This document shows, piece after piece, positions 35,940 through 43,164 of a stretch of DNA of 64,000 nucleotides. Numbering within the stretch: position 1 is the stretch's first letter; each line of letters opens with the position of its first letter. The stretch comes from a virus. Below the pieces are notes generated by a model. It had not been told where the DNA came from. It saw nothing but the letters and a program-made list of their open reading frames with translations, and searched no databases. The translations under genes and the position numbers were made by a program. The stretch lies in IMG/VR virus record IMGVR_UViG_3300050015_000276, positions 1 to 64,000 of that record. One strand, 5' to 3'.

Positions 35940-36323
35940 ATGAGTTTTATCACATCATTAGTTAACGAATTGAAAAAGATTTGGGCGTGGCTCGATAGTC
36001 CAAAAACACAAGCAGCATTACAACAAGCGGCGGCTTTAGCGTTAGAAGCAGCGCCAATTGTTGCTGAAATTTCATTATTGGTACCAAATAGTACATTTGC
36101 TGAAGTAGCAGCGGTTTATCAAAAATATGGAGTACCATTTGCTGCTACGGTAACTGCTGATCCAACACAAATTGGCAATTATTTACTTAATTTGGCAACT
36201 ATAGTGCTTCAGAAGAATTTACCAAAAACACAATCATCGGTTGCAGTAAGTCTTTTAAATACAGCCGTACAACTTGCAGTAACAGCATTGAAGGCTTCTG
36301 GTGGTGTTCCAGTAACCAAGTAA
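35940..36323 (+). CDS. Ala-rich helical phage protein (127 aa)
   Basis: Predominantly Ala/Val/Leu helices (AALQQAAALALEAAPIVAEISLLV, SSVAVSLLNTAVQLAVTALKASGG). It could be a structural protein or a weakly hydrophobic holin-like protein; no clear membrane segment with flanking charges. Last gene of the late cluster, before a strong terminator. Confidence 0.6.
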   Translation: MSFITSLVNELKKIWAWLDSPKTQAALQQAAALALEAAPIVAEISLLVPNSTFAEVAAVYQKYGVPFAATVTADPTQIGNYLLNLATIVLQKNLPKTQSSVAVSLLNTAVQLAVTALKASGGVPVTK

Positions 36324-36352
36324 GTTTAAACGAGAGATCTATTAGAACACTT

Positions 36353-36381
36353 AAAGCGGTACTCCATGAGTACCGCTTTTT
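36353..36381 (+). terminator. Rho-independent terminator ending the late cluster
   Basis: AAAGCGGTACTC (36353-36364) pairs with GAGTACCGCTTT (36368-36379), loop CAT, followed by T-run. TCTATTAGAACACTT occurs on both sides of it. Confidence 0.9.
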
Positions 36382-36409
36382 TCGTTTATAAGAGGTTCTA
36401 TTAGAACAC

Positions 36410-36438
36410 TTGACAACCATTTTGTTATGTGCTAACAT
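36410..36438 (+). promoter_or_regulatory. Sigma70-type promoter, first cassette of the accessory region
   Basis: TTGACA 36410-36415, 17-nt spacer, TAACAT 36433-36438. An ATG follows 7 nt later. Confidence 0.7.
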
Positions 36439-36445
36439 GCTTGTT

Positions 36446-36582
36446 ATGCCTACTTTTCTATAGAATTTATTCAGAGACTTTCACCCAACGAAGTCATTCA
36501 ATTGACGAATTATTTTATCAATACTTATCCTGAAGATATTTTTGATGAAATATTAGAAAGGACCGGAGTAGATTATGAGTGA
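36446..36582 (+). pseudogene. Frameshifted small gene (about 45 aa if joined)
   Basis: The ATG placed as expected for a leaderless transcript reads only MPTFL before TAG. A -1 shift at the TTTT run (36454-36457) joins it to an open frame continuing as SIEFIQRLSPNEVIQLTNYF and ending in TGA at 36580-36582, overlapping the next start. It is either a mutated gene, a sequencing error, or a programmed frameshift. Confidence 0.45.
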
Positions 36583-36760
36583 TTACAAATATGAAATGCA
36601 AATGATTGCCGAACAAGTCGCATATGATGATTATGGCTGTGATTTTTTCGATTTGTCTTCTGAAACACAATATAATATTTTCCGAAAGGCTGAAGATACC
36701 TGGTCTGAAAATATGATGGCAGAAGCAGAATCTTTATCCGATAGATTGAAAGAACGATGA
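36575..36760 (+). CDS. Hypothetical protein (61 aa)
   Basis: Overlaps the frameshifted gene upstream and the next gene (ATGA) downstream. Acidic, with a YDDYGCDFFDLSSETQYNIFRKAEDTW core. AAAGGA upstream. Function unknown. Confidence 0.6.
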   Translation: MSDYKYEMQMIAEQVAYDDYGCDFFDLSSETQYNIFRKAEDTWSENMMAEAESLSDRLKER

Positions 36761-37071
36761 CATATACCGAACGTCTTGAACAAGTAAAGAATGATCCCGA
36801 AAAACATGTTTCTTCGGAAAATATAAAAATGTTTTTGGATATTGGAGTTAAAGTAGAAAGTCAAGTGGTTGGCAAATTTGGTTATGTTTCTGGAATTTCT
36901 GACAATGGGTTAGTATTTATCAAACCGTCGAAATATTCTAAAATCAAATACGCCACAACATTCCAGCGAGGTGACCCGGTGGAACTTTGGATTTGTGGAA
37001 ATTATGTTCTTTTGAAAAATCCAAAATGGGTAATTGATGGAATGCTTCGGGGAAACGAAGATCTTGAATAA
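36757..37071 (+). CDS. Hypothetical protein (104 aa)
   Basis: ATGA overlap with the preceding gene. Contains GYVSGISDNGLVFIKPS, an SH3-like beta segment. No assigned domain. Ends 8 bp before the next promoter. Confidence 0.6.
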   Translation: MTYTERLEQVKNDPEKHVSSENIKMFLDIGVKVESQVVGKFGYVSGISDNGLVFIKPSKYSKIKYATTFQRGDPVELWICGNYVLLKNPKWVIDGMLRGNEDLE

Positions 37072-37078
37072 ATAATAT

Positions 37079-37107
37079 TTGACAAACCAATCTTTTTATG
37101 ATACTAT
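37079..37107 (+). promoter_or_regulatory. Sigma70-type promoter (leaderless cassette)
   Basis: TTGACA 37079-37084, 17-nt spacer, TACTAT 37102-37107 with TGA upstream. ATG 6 nt after the -10. Confidence 0.7.
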
Positions 37108-37113
37108 GACCAA

Positions 37114-37323
37114 ATGACCAAACCGTACATTGAAATAACCAAGATAACCATATTACAAAATTTCGCAACTGATGAAATTTTGATGGAAACAACTCTTCCA
37201 TCAGGAATTTATCCATACAATGATAATTCCTATGTTAAAATGCAGGTGACTCATAATCAAGGTCCAAATTATTGCAAAATATATTTTCCGGAAATTATTC
37301 CGGAAATTATAAATATCAGGTAA
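37114..37323 (+). CDS. Hypothetical protein (69 aa)
   Basis: ATG 6 nt after the -10, no Shine-Dalgarno. Beta-type sequence (YIEITKITILQNFATDEILMETTLPSG), possibly a small beta-sheet protein. Ends 7 bp before another promoter. Confidence 0.6.
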   Translation: MTKPYIEITKITILQNFATDEILMETTLPSGIYPYNDNSYVKMQVTHNQGPNYCKIYFPEIIPEIINIR

Positions 37324-37330
37324 ATAATAC

Positions 37331-37359
37331 TTGACATCCGTAACATTTTATGAGATCAT
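37331..37359 (+). promoter_or_regulatory. Sigma70-type promoter for a small ORF and structured RNA
   Basis: TTGACATCC from 37331, 17-nt spacer, GATCAT 37354-37359. Predicted start near 37366. Confidence 0.6.
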
Positions 37360-37365
37360 AAGAAT

Positions 37366-37452
37366 ATGATATTAACTTTAACAACGCCCGTAAAAAAGCT
37401 TCCCGTTGTATATCTTAGATCTAATTACAGTGGAAAATTACCAAGTTCTTAA
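37366..37452 (+). CDS. 28-aa leaderless peptide
   Basis: ATG 6 nt after the -10, as in neighbouring cassettes. The peptide has a hydrophobic start and a basic middle (TPVKKLPVVYLRSNYSGKLP). It ends where the structured RNA segment begins, so it may be a leader peptide or the first exon of an interrupted gene. Evidence is positional only. Confidence 0.4.
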   Translation: MILTLTTPVKKLPVVYLRSNYSGKLPSS

Positions 37453-37677
37453 CCTAGATGTTTCTGAATAATAAAGATCTGTTTTCTTGGAAGTAAATTC
37501 CAAGCTAGAATGGAGGCCGAGGCAGGGTGATGCCGAGGTCTATAAACCTAATCTAGTCACCCGGACGGAATTGGTTTAATAGGGAATGGCATCTGATGTT
37601 GAAACAATACAAGGAAAAACTCCGTCAAATCGTCTGAGATGGAATCAGAAGGACGTAAATTTCAATTAAACCACAAT
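37453..37677 (+). ncRNA. Candidate structured RNA, about 225 nt
   Basis: No open frame of useful length, but dense complementary segments: CTTGGAA/TTCCAAG (about 37486-37504); GGGTGA (37524-37529) with TCACCC (37557-37562); GACGGA (37564-37569) with TCCGTC (37621-37626); GGTTTAAT (37573-37580) with ATTAAACC (37664-37671). Some pairs cross, so either pseudoknots or alternative folds exist. A promoter lies upstream and a strong terminator directly after, giving a discrete transcript of about 355 nt. It lacks the group I core motifs seen at 49.5-50.1 kb. Class unknown. Confidence 0.5.
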
Positions 37678-37723
37678 AAAAGGACAAGGTAAGAGCCTCC
37701 AAATTAGGGCGCCTTGTCCTTTT
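37678..37723 (+). terminator. Rho-independent terminator of the structured RNA
   Basis: AAAAGGACAAGG (37678-37689) is exactly complementary to CCTTGTCCTTTT (37712-37723), followed by a T-rich tract. Confidence 0.8.
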
Positions 37724-37740
37724 GTTGTTTTGAAGGTTTT

Positions 37741-37788
37741 GTTATCATAACACATATTCTTGCTTTCCTCTTCTTTGTGTGCTACCTT
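37741..37788 (+). promoter_or_regulatory. Palindrome GTTATCATAAC plus promoter
   Basis: Palindrome 37741-37751, 8-nt gap, TTGCTT 37760-37765, 17-nt spacer, TACCTT 37783-37788. First (leftmost) copy of the GTTATSATAAC motif. ATG 7 nt after the -10. Confidence 0.65.
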
Positions 37789-37795
37789 AGATGAT

Positions 37796-38728
37796 ATGAA
37801 ATTAGAACAAATTGGTTTCTATACTCTTTCCGATCGACGGGCAGCTAATGCTAGTGAATTTTCCAACCTCTCACGGTGTGAAATTCTTTTGACTGGAAGA
37901 TGCAATTTCCATTGTCCATATTGTCGGAGCGTTGGTGGTCCAGATAAACCTTTCGAAGAAGTGGCCGCTATTGTTAGACTTTGGGCTTCTCAAGGATTAT
38001 ATGCTATCCGTTTTAGTGGCGGAGAACCTTTGATGTATCCTCGTTTGAAGGAATTAGTAGAAATAGCAAAAATTGAAGGAATTAAGAAAATTGCCATTTC
38101 TACTAATGGTTCATTTCCTCTTAATAAATATTTGGATCTTATTGCTGCCGGAGTTAATGATTTTTCTATTTCTTTGGACGCTTGTTGCGCCGAAGATGGT
38201 GATTTTATGGCCGGCGGTATCAGAGGAGCATTTGAACGGGTTACAGCAAATATAAAGGAGTTGTCTAAAGTAATATACATAACTGTTGGAGTGGTTTTGA
38301 CTACAACCAACGCGGCAAATGTTAGTAAAATTATTGAATTTGCCTCTAATCTTGGAGTTCAAGATATTAGAGTTATTCCGGCGGCCCAAGCTGGCGATAA
38401 ATTAGGTGAAATTGTTGTTTCTGAAGAACTCCTCAATAAATATCCTATTTTGAAATACCGTATCCAGAATTTGCATGACGGAAAACCCGTCCGTGGTATT
38501 CGTGATGGTGATAGCCGCAATTGTGGACTAGTTTTGGATGATATGGCTGTTTGTGGAAATCACCATTATCCTTGTATCATCTATCTTAGAGAAGGTGGTT
38601 CTCCAATAGGAAGTATGAACGATTCAAATATTCGAAGTGTCCGTGCTGAGTGGTATAGAACCCACAATACACATTCTGATCCAATTTGCCGAAAAAAACT
38701 GTTTAGATGTGTGCGTGGATTACAATAA
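37796..38728 (+). CDS. Radical SAM protein
   Basis: CNFHCPYC (Cys36, 40, 43) is the CxxxCxxC [4Fe-4S] site. FSGGEPLMYP (about residue 75) is the SAM-binding GGE motif, and ISTNGS and SISLDA fit the barrel. Four further Cys in the C-terminal third (CGLVLDDMAVC, YPC, CRKKLFRC) could bind an auxiliary cluster, as in SPASM/MoaA-like enzymes. 310 aa. It would catalyse a radical-based modification; substrate unknown. Leaderless start. It stands between a structured RNA and a small gene, with no obvious peptide substrate gene other than the 28-aa ORF upstream. Confidence 0.85.
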   Translation: MKLEQIGFYTLSDRRAANASEFSNLSRCEILLTGRCNFHCPYCRSVGGPDKPFEEVAAIVRLWASQGLYAIRFSGGEPLMYPRLKELVEIAKIEGIKKIAISTNGSFPLNKYLDLIAAGVNDFSISLDACCAEDGDFMAGGIRGAFERVTANIKELSKVIYITVGVVLTTTNAANVSKIIEFASNLGVQDIRVIPAAQAGDKLGEIVVSEELLNKYPILKYRIQNLHDGKPVRGIRDGDSRNCGLVLDDMAVCGNHHYPCIIYLREGGSPIGSMNDSNIRSVRAEWYRTHNTHSDPICRKKLFRCVRGLQ

Positions 38729-38733
38729 TTGTT

Positions 38734-39030
38734 ATGAATCCTATAATATTCCATTTTAGTAGAATACAGGAATTAGATGGTACATTATTTGATTGGCTTA
38801 CGTGGCGTAATGGATCTCCATTAGATGTATTTGGAATCGAATGTCGTTCATATGATTTGGAAAGAAATGCTGATACTTTACGCCGCTATATAATTGGTTG
38901 GTGTTCGGCCGAGCAGGTATTGTGTCGTCCAAAAATTAAAAACATAGCCGTAATGTTTTTGAAAAATGACCATTATTTTTGGTTTCATTTCCGTAATCCT
39001 GAAGCGAAGAAAATATTTGACATCCATTAA
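38734..39030 (+). CDS. Hypothetical protein (98 aa)
   Basis: Start at the ATG at 38734, 5 bp after the radical SAM stop. Aromatic-rich (FDWLTWRNGSPLDVFGIE, YIIGWCSAEQ). The next promoter overlaps its 3' end. Could work with the radical SAM enzyme, but only position suggests it. Confidence 0.55.
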   Translation: MNPIIFHFSRIQELDGTLFDWLTWRNGSPLDVFGIECRSYDLERNADTLRRYIIGWCSAEQVLCRPKIKNIAVMFLKNDHYFWFHFRNPEAKKIFDIH

Positions 39031-39045
39031 CCTATTTGATAATAT
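39017..39045 (+). promoter_or_regulatory. Cassette promoter
   Basis: TTGACATCC from 39017, 17-nt spacer, extended -10 TGATAATAT (hexamer 39040-39045). ATG 6 nt later. Confidence 0.75.
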
Positions 39046-39051
39046 AAGTTC

Positions 39052-39276
39052 ATGAACACTTCATTAAACCGAGATAAGATTCAAAATTATGATACGGAAT
39101 ATGTGGTCGCTTGTTTTTCGCGCGGCCGTATTTTCTCCGAACATCGGACCACAAAAGGCGCTCAAAAGAAACTGGCCAAATATCCGGCTCTTGAAGAGGA
39201 CGATTATGCCATTTATTCTCGTAGAGAATGGAGTCTAGGATATGTGGAACCGCAATTGCATTCTATGTGGATTTGA
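39052..39276 (+). CDS. Hypothetical protein (74 aa)
   Basis: Predicted leaderless start. Charged mixed sequence (RTTKGAQKKLAKYPALEEDDYAIYSRREW). No recognised domain. Confidence 0.6.
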   Translation: MNTSLNRDKIQNYDTEYVVACFSRGRIFSEHRTTKGAQKKLAKYPALEEDDYAIYSRREWSLGYVEPQLHSMWI

Positions 39277-39294
39277 CGCGGAGTAAAAATAATA

Positions 39295-39717
39295 ATGCAA
39301 CCACAATGGAAGTATCTTGATACCATAGGTGACAGAGATCCTATTACCAATTGGGGTGGATTTGTCTATGTTGACGAACTCGGAAACTATGACCCCGAAC
39401 TGGTATGGTTTGAGTCTGATTATAATGGCTCTTGTTACGAAATTACAAATGTAAGAATTTCTCGTATTATACTCGAAAGAAATTCTCTAGAGGAATGGTG
39501 GTACGATAAATTGCAAAGTGTTGCCGATTTTTCTGGTTGTCCTCTTGAAGAATTACAACAAATGGCAATTAGTAATGTTTATTTGGAAAAAGCTTTGTTG
39601 TATGCTTATCTTCTGAGTTATTTTGGAGCATACGAGTTCGACCAGGAACCAATCACACTCACCGAAGATGAGGCATACCGAAAGTATTCTTTGGAAATAA
39701 CAGGAAAGGAACTATAA
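39295..39717 (+). CDS. Hypothetical protein (140 aa)
   Basis: Trp/Tyr-rich and acidic (NWGGFVYVDELGNYDPELVWFESDY). The CGGAG upstream is a plausible ribosome-binding site. Its stop overlaps the next start by one base, so the pair is coupled. Confidence 0.6.
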   Translation: MQPQWKYLDTIGDRDPITNWGGFVYVDELGNYDPELVWFESDYNGSCYEITNVRISRIILERNSLEEWWYDKLQSVADFSGCPLEELQQMAISNVYLEKALLYAYLLSYFGAYEFDQEPITLTEDEAYRKYSLEITGKEL

Positions 39718-40127
39718 TGGAAAATAATTATGAACCTTTGACAGGACATACCAGTCCAGAGACCGCTTACTTGGTGGAAGATTATCCATATGGATTTAGG
39801 CTCCGATGCAAGATTAGATATTGGCTTGAATTCAAGTCTGGACAAGGTTTCCGTTTTGTATCACAGACCACAAATCCAAAGAGAACTGGTGAGTTTTGGA
39901 ACAAACCGAAAGCCAGCACTTATTCTATGCTCGGAATGATGGTAAAGAATATTACTCCAGGAGATAAATTTGGGCACATCACCTGGATCGGTGTAAATAT
40001 GTATCATTTTGAGGATTTGAAATCGTTCGGCGAAAAATACAGTTCTTCTTTTGACCAGAACCAACAGACCACGTTTGATCTGGCAACAAAGGCTTATAAG
40101 AAGTATATGGCTCGACAAGTATCCTAG
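39717..40127 (+). CDS. Hypothetical protein (136 aa)
   Basis: Contains FRLRCKIRYWLEFKSGQGFRFVSQTTNPKRTGEFWNKPKASTYS, a beta-rich pattern common in small phage and plasmid proteins of unknown function. Coupled to the preceding gene. Confidence 0.6.
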   Translation: MENNYEPLTGHTSPETAYLVEDYPYGFRLRCKIRYWLEFKSGQGFRFVSQTTNPKRTGEFWNKPKASTYSMLGMMVKNITPGDKFGHITWIGVNMYHFEDLKSFGEKYSSSFDQNQQTTFDLATKAYKKYMARQVS

Positions 40128-40136
40128 AAATAACAC

Positions 40137-40165
40137 TTGACATCCAGACTTCGATATATTATCAT
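40137..40165 (+). promoter_or_regulatory. Cassette promoter
   Basis: TTGACATCC from 40137, 17-nt spacer, TATCAT 40160-40165. ATGATG begins 6 nt later. Confidence 0.75.
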
Positions 40166-40171
40166 AGTTTT

Positions 40172-40516
40172 ATGATGAAACGCAGCAGACACACCAAAGA
40201 AGATATGGCAATTAGGTATGAGTTCGCCTTGCAATATCTGGATGATAAATTTTTGAAGATTGATTTTCCATCAATCTATGTCCTTGTCGCTCGAAAAGGA
40301 GAAGGATTGAAAAAGAAACTTCGTTTTTTTATTTCCAGCAAGGGTGAAATTGAGGACATAACCGTGAAGGTTGCTGATATTACTGGCTTTCCTCTTTACG
40401 ATTGTTTTGATTATTTTGCCATCTATACTCACCGTACAAATAAGTTTGATATTGTCCAGAAGGTTTCGGAGAAACTCTTTGGAAATCCGAATGCCATAAC
40501 AATGGAAAAGCTTTAA
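40172..40516 (+). CDS. Hypothetical protein (114 aa)
   Basis: Leaderless ATGATG start. Basic N-terminus, then VKVADITGFPLYDCFDYFAIY. No recognised domain. Confidence 0.6.
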   Translation: MMKRSRHTKEDMAIRYEFALQYLDDKFLKIDFPSIYVLVARKGEGLKKKLRFFISSKGEIEDITVKVADITGFPLYDCFDYFAIYTHRTNKFDIVQKVSEKLFGNPNAITMEKL

Positions 40517-40520
40517 TCGA

Positions 40521-40549
40521 TTGACAATCCAATCAATCTGCGCTATACT
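40521..40549 (+). promoter_or_regulatory. Sigma70-type promoter for the AAA ATPase
   Basis: TTGACA 40521-40526, 17-nt spacer, TATACT 40544-40549. Unlike its neighbours, this transcript has a 26-nt leader with AAAGGA. Confidence 0.75.
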
Positions 40550-40581
40550 GGTGAGTACGTTAATTCAAATAAAGGACAAAC

Positions 40582-41598
40582 ATGTCTGCAAAAAAGCCAT
40601 TTGCATTAGCTGTTGGAGATATTGTTGCTAAGTATGGAAAGATCATTTCCCGGCGAGACTTGATTGCTTACTGTCATGAGTTCCATATTATGCTGCCTGC
40701 AATTATCAGGCAGTATCGAGCCGGCCGAGGGTTTTTTAATTTGGAGCCATTACTGAATATGGCACAACAAACGAATAGCCAAATTTCAGATCCCGTTCCG
40801 CCTCCTCCAGAAATGACGGATGAAGAAATTGAAGTGGATATTAATTCTAGGTTTGCCAGCCTTGATCTGATGGCTTATGGGGTAGTTAATGGTGATTTCC
40901 GTTCTTTGATTGTTAGTGGTAATCCAGGTACAGGAAAGACTTTTACTCTCGAATCTATCATGGATGCCGCTGCGAATACTTCAAAGATCCTTTTTATTCC
41001 TGTCAGAGGATATGTTCGGGCAACTGGTCTTTATCGTTTGATGTATGAAGCCCGGCATAAGGAATGTGTCCTTCTCCTAGATGACAGTGACAGTATATTC
41101 CAAGATGAAATTTCCCTCAACCTCCTGAAAGCTGGTTTGGATACCACAAAACGCCGGCATATTTCCTGGCGTTCGGAAAAGAATTTTGTGAACGATGAAG
41201 ATGAGGATATTCCGAAGGAATTTGATTTTCTCGGAGCAATCGTCTTTATTTCCAATATAAACTTCCAACGTGAAATTGCGCGCGGAACTAAGATTGCTTG
41301 CCATTTGGACGCACTCATGAGTAGGTCGTATTACTTGGACTTGAATCTCCTGAGCACGCGGGAACTTATTGTCCGTATCAAGAGTGTTGTGGCACACACA
41401 AATATCCTTAGTGGTATGAAAATTAGTAAAAAGGACTCTGAAACAATTCTGGAATATATTACTACGAATAAGGATAAATTCCGTGAATTGAGTCTCCGGA
41501 CTGTGATTAAGCTTGGCACGATTTGGCGCGCCTCGGCCGGCGATGTTGATAAGTTCGAGAAAATGACTTCCGCGACGTGTTTGGTAAGAGGACGTTAA
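40582..41598 (+). CDS. AAA-family ATPase (338 aa)
   Basis: Walker A GNPGTGKT at residues 113-120, Walker B VLLLDDSD near 163-170, sensor-1-like IVFISNIN near 215, and a candidate Arg finger in the ALMSRSYYLDL region. The N-terminal ~75 aa is helical and unrelated. Such AAA proteins in phages may remodel protein complexes or load helicases; the target is unknown. It has a conventional leader, suggesting higher or different control than the small cassettes around it. Confidence 0.8.
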   Translation: MSAKKPFALAVGDIVAKYGKIISRRDLIAYCHEFHIMLPAIIRQYRAGRGFFNLEPLLNMAQQTNSQISDPVPPPPEMTDEEIEVDINSRFASLDLMAYGVVNGDFRSLIVSGNPGTGKTFTLESIMDAAANTSKILFIPVRGYVRATGLYRLMYEARHKECVLLLDDSDSIFQDEISLNLLKAGLDTTKRRHISWRSEKNFVNDEDEDIPKEFDFLGAIVFISNINFQREIARGTKIACHLDALMSRSYYLDLNLLSTRELIVRIKSVVAHTNILSGMKISKKDSETILEYITTNKDKFRELSLRTVIKLGTIWRASAGDVDKFEKMTSATCLVRGR

Positions 41599-41608
41599 AG
41601 GAATAATT

Positions 41609-41998
41609 ATGAGTAAACTGACATTGAATCGTAGTGATTGGAAACTGGTAGGCCACTTTGGTGTGGACGCCGGATTGTGTTGGATTGGTGACCCGTGTTA
41701 CATCCTTCACAAAGACAAGCCAGCTTACGAAGGCGCAACGCCGGAAGGTCTGCCGGAAAGTCTTGGCAAGGATTGGGGCGAGTTTTGCAATAAGTTGGAT
41801 CATAGCGGCCCTTTATTGCAGAGCTTTCCTTACGCAATGGGGCACGAAGGTTTGGGCATCTGTGTGTCCACCGGCTTCGGCGACGGCATGTATCCTGTCT
41901 ACGCTCACATCTCCGAAGAAGGTGATTGGGGAAAGCGTGTGAGTGCAATCTTCATTGACTTCCTGGGTGCGTTTGAGGATGAAAACGAAGAGGAATAA
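41609..41998 (+). CDS. Conserved hypothetical protein (129 aa)
   Basis: Pattern WKLVGHFGVDAGLCWIGDPCYI...GLGICVSTGFGDGMYPVYAHI, a family I recall from phages and bacteria with no assigned function. Beta-rich. G+C is higher than in the flanking genes. Follows the AAA gene by 10 bp. Confidence 0.65.
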   Translation: MSKLTLNRSDWKLVGHFGVDAGLCWIGDPCYILHKDKPAYEGATPEGLPESLGKDWGEFCNKLDHSGPLLQSFPYAMGHEGLGICVSTGFGDGMYPVYAHISEEGDWGKRVSAIFIDFLGAFEDENEEE

Positions 41999-42071
41999 TA
42001 TGGTTATTAAGAAACCCGGATGGTCCATGTTGTTTTGGATGAAATGATTGATAAGGGAGAAGGAGATTAGT

Positions 42072-42302
42072 ATGAAACGTGGAAACTTTGAAATCGTTCC
42101 GATTCTGGAACAACATTGTTCTGAAAAGGAACATTCTACCGGAGAAGTAATGGGTGTTAAATTTATTGATCCGAAAGGACAAGAAATTTGTGTTTATGTC
42201 AATTGTGGATCTCCAGATTATATTACTATCATCTCCAGTGATAGTATTGTTGTCCAACCGTGGTCAACCAACGTGGTACGGGTCCAACATTCCAAACTTT
42301 AA
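42072..42302 (+). CDS. Hypothetical protein (76 aa)
   Basis: Start at 42072 chosen because GAAGGAGA lies 6 nt upstream. Beta-rich with two Cys. A 15-codon frame (42000-42044) precedes it and may be a leader peptide. Confidence 0.6.
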   Translation: MKRGNFEIVPILEQHCSEKEHSTGEVMGVKFIDPKGQEICVYVNCGSPDYITIISSDSIVVQPWSTNVVRVQHSKL

Positions 42303-42305
42303 TAT

Positions 42306-42334
42306 TTGATTTCCTAATTTCTTTGTGATACAAT
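42306..42334 (+). promoter_or_regulatory. Cassette promoter
   Basis: TTGATT 42306-42311, 17-nt spacer, TACAAT 42329-42334 with TGA upstream. ATG 5 nt later. Confidence 0.6.
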
Positions 42335-42339
42335 AAATT

Positions 42340-42519
42340 ATGCTAAAATATAAATGCCCTGAATGTGGAGGAAAAACAAAGAACCGCATTCAGGTTAAAG
42401 ATGGAAGTGAGAAAATCGCAGCACCTTGTGGTGGATGCCAGGTCAAAATATCCGAGAAGACCCACGAAATTATTGCCAAAATTTGTTTGGATTATGTAAA
42501 AAGGAATAATTACAAATGA
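42340..42519 (+). CDS. Zinc-ribbon protein (59 aa)
   Basis: MLKYKCPECGGKTKNR and IAAPCGGCQVKIS give two Cys knuckles (CPEC, CGGC) of a classic zinc ribbon, followed by a helix (THEIIAKICLDYVKRN). Predicted leaderless start. Overlaps the next gene by 4 bp (ATGA). Confidence 0.65.
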   Translation: MLKYKCPECGGKTKNRIQVKDGSEKIAAPCGGCQVKISEKTHEIIAKICLDYVKRNNYK

Positions 42520-43133
42520 GATTACTATACACTCTGGCATTTTGTTTTCCTCTTATGGCTCAAAGCCATTTTTCTAACCTGAATAAGTTGGAAACCAGAA
42601 CCTCGCGGTTAATGCCGCAATCAACGGATTGTATAACCAAACCCTGCCAGAGTGTTGTTAATGTGGCTTGGGATTCTCAGGGTGTTCCTGATAGTAATCC
42701 TAATGTGTGGGGAAACGCCGGGTTTGTATTAGTTAATATTCCCTTTGTTAATGTTCCAGTTGGATATAGAGTTCGCATCATACGAATGTTTGGAGATTAT
42801 ATCGCATGGATCCATGGTATAGTCCAGCCGGCCACCCACACCGGGATTTTGTTTGGATTTATGCGGACACAAGATCTCCGAGAAAAAACCGGTCTTGGTT
42901 CCCTTAATATGTCATATGGTTCGGACCAGTGTTTTATGTACCATCAAGGCGCATTGTCTACTGGAGATTTCACCCAGTATTTTGACCACGATGTTTCGGC
43001 AGGAGGACTTCTCCAACCGGACAATACTATGTTGCTCCAAATTGCCGTGTTTGAAAATGAAACCGGTTCAAGTGTCCACCAAGAAGTAACATCTAACGTG
43101 GTGTATCAATTCGAGCCAAATAAAATAAATTGA
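42516..43133 (+). CDS. Secreted protein of unknown function (205 aa)
   Basis: A typical Sec signal peptide (MRLLYTLAFCFPLMAQS, cleavage near residue 16) is followed by a beta-rich domain (WGNAGFVLVNIPFVNVPVGYRVRIIRMFGDYIAWIHG). This looks like a bacterial secreted protein rather than a phage structural protein and is probably an acquired gene. It is coupled to the zinc-ribbon gene and followed by the PEP-CTERM gene, so two exported proteins are adjacent. Confidence 0.65.
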   Translation: MRLLYTLAFCFPLMAQSHFSNLNKLETRTSRLMPQSTDCITKPCQSVVNVAWDSQGVPDSNPNVWGNAGFVLVNIPFVNVPVGYRVRIIRMFGDYIAWIHGIVQPATHTGILFGFMRTQDLREKTGLGSLNMSYGSDQCFMYHQGALSTGDFTQYFDHDVSAGGLLQPDNTMLLQIAVFENETGSSVHQEVTSNVVYQFEPNKIN

Positions 43134-43158
43134 CATCCGTTTGTAATTGTGATATTAT
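43130..43158 (+). promoter_or_regulatory. Cassette promoter
   Basis: TTGACATCC from 43130 (overlapping the upstream stop), 17-nt spacer, TGATATTAT extended -10 (43153-43158). ATG 6 nt later. Confidence 0.75.
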
Positions 43159-43164
43159 GTAGTT

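Noticed and set aside
37593-37606. Hammerhead ribozyme core (CTGATG...GAAAC)
   Set aside because: The required A after CTGATG and the intervening stem II are absent.
37453-37677. A third group I intron
   Set aside because: No GTTCAACGACTA-type R element, no ATATAGTC S element and no plausible downstream exon, unlike the two clear introns at 49.5-50.1 kb.
37520-37700. Possible RNase P RNA (AGGGTGA and GGTAAGAGC look like its conserved segments)
   Set aside because: The segments are about 160 nt apart instead of about 15, and the other conserved parts are missing. Treated as chance.
41507-41948. Minus-strand frames opposite the AAA and 129-aa genes
   Set aside because: Cys/Arg-rich, without promoter or ribosome-binding site, opposite well-supported genes.
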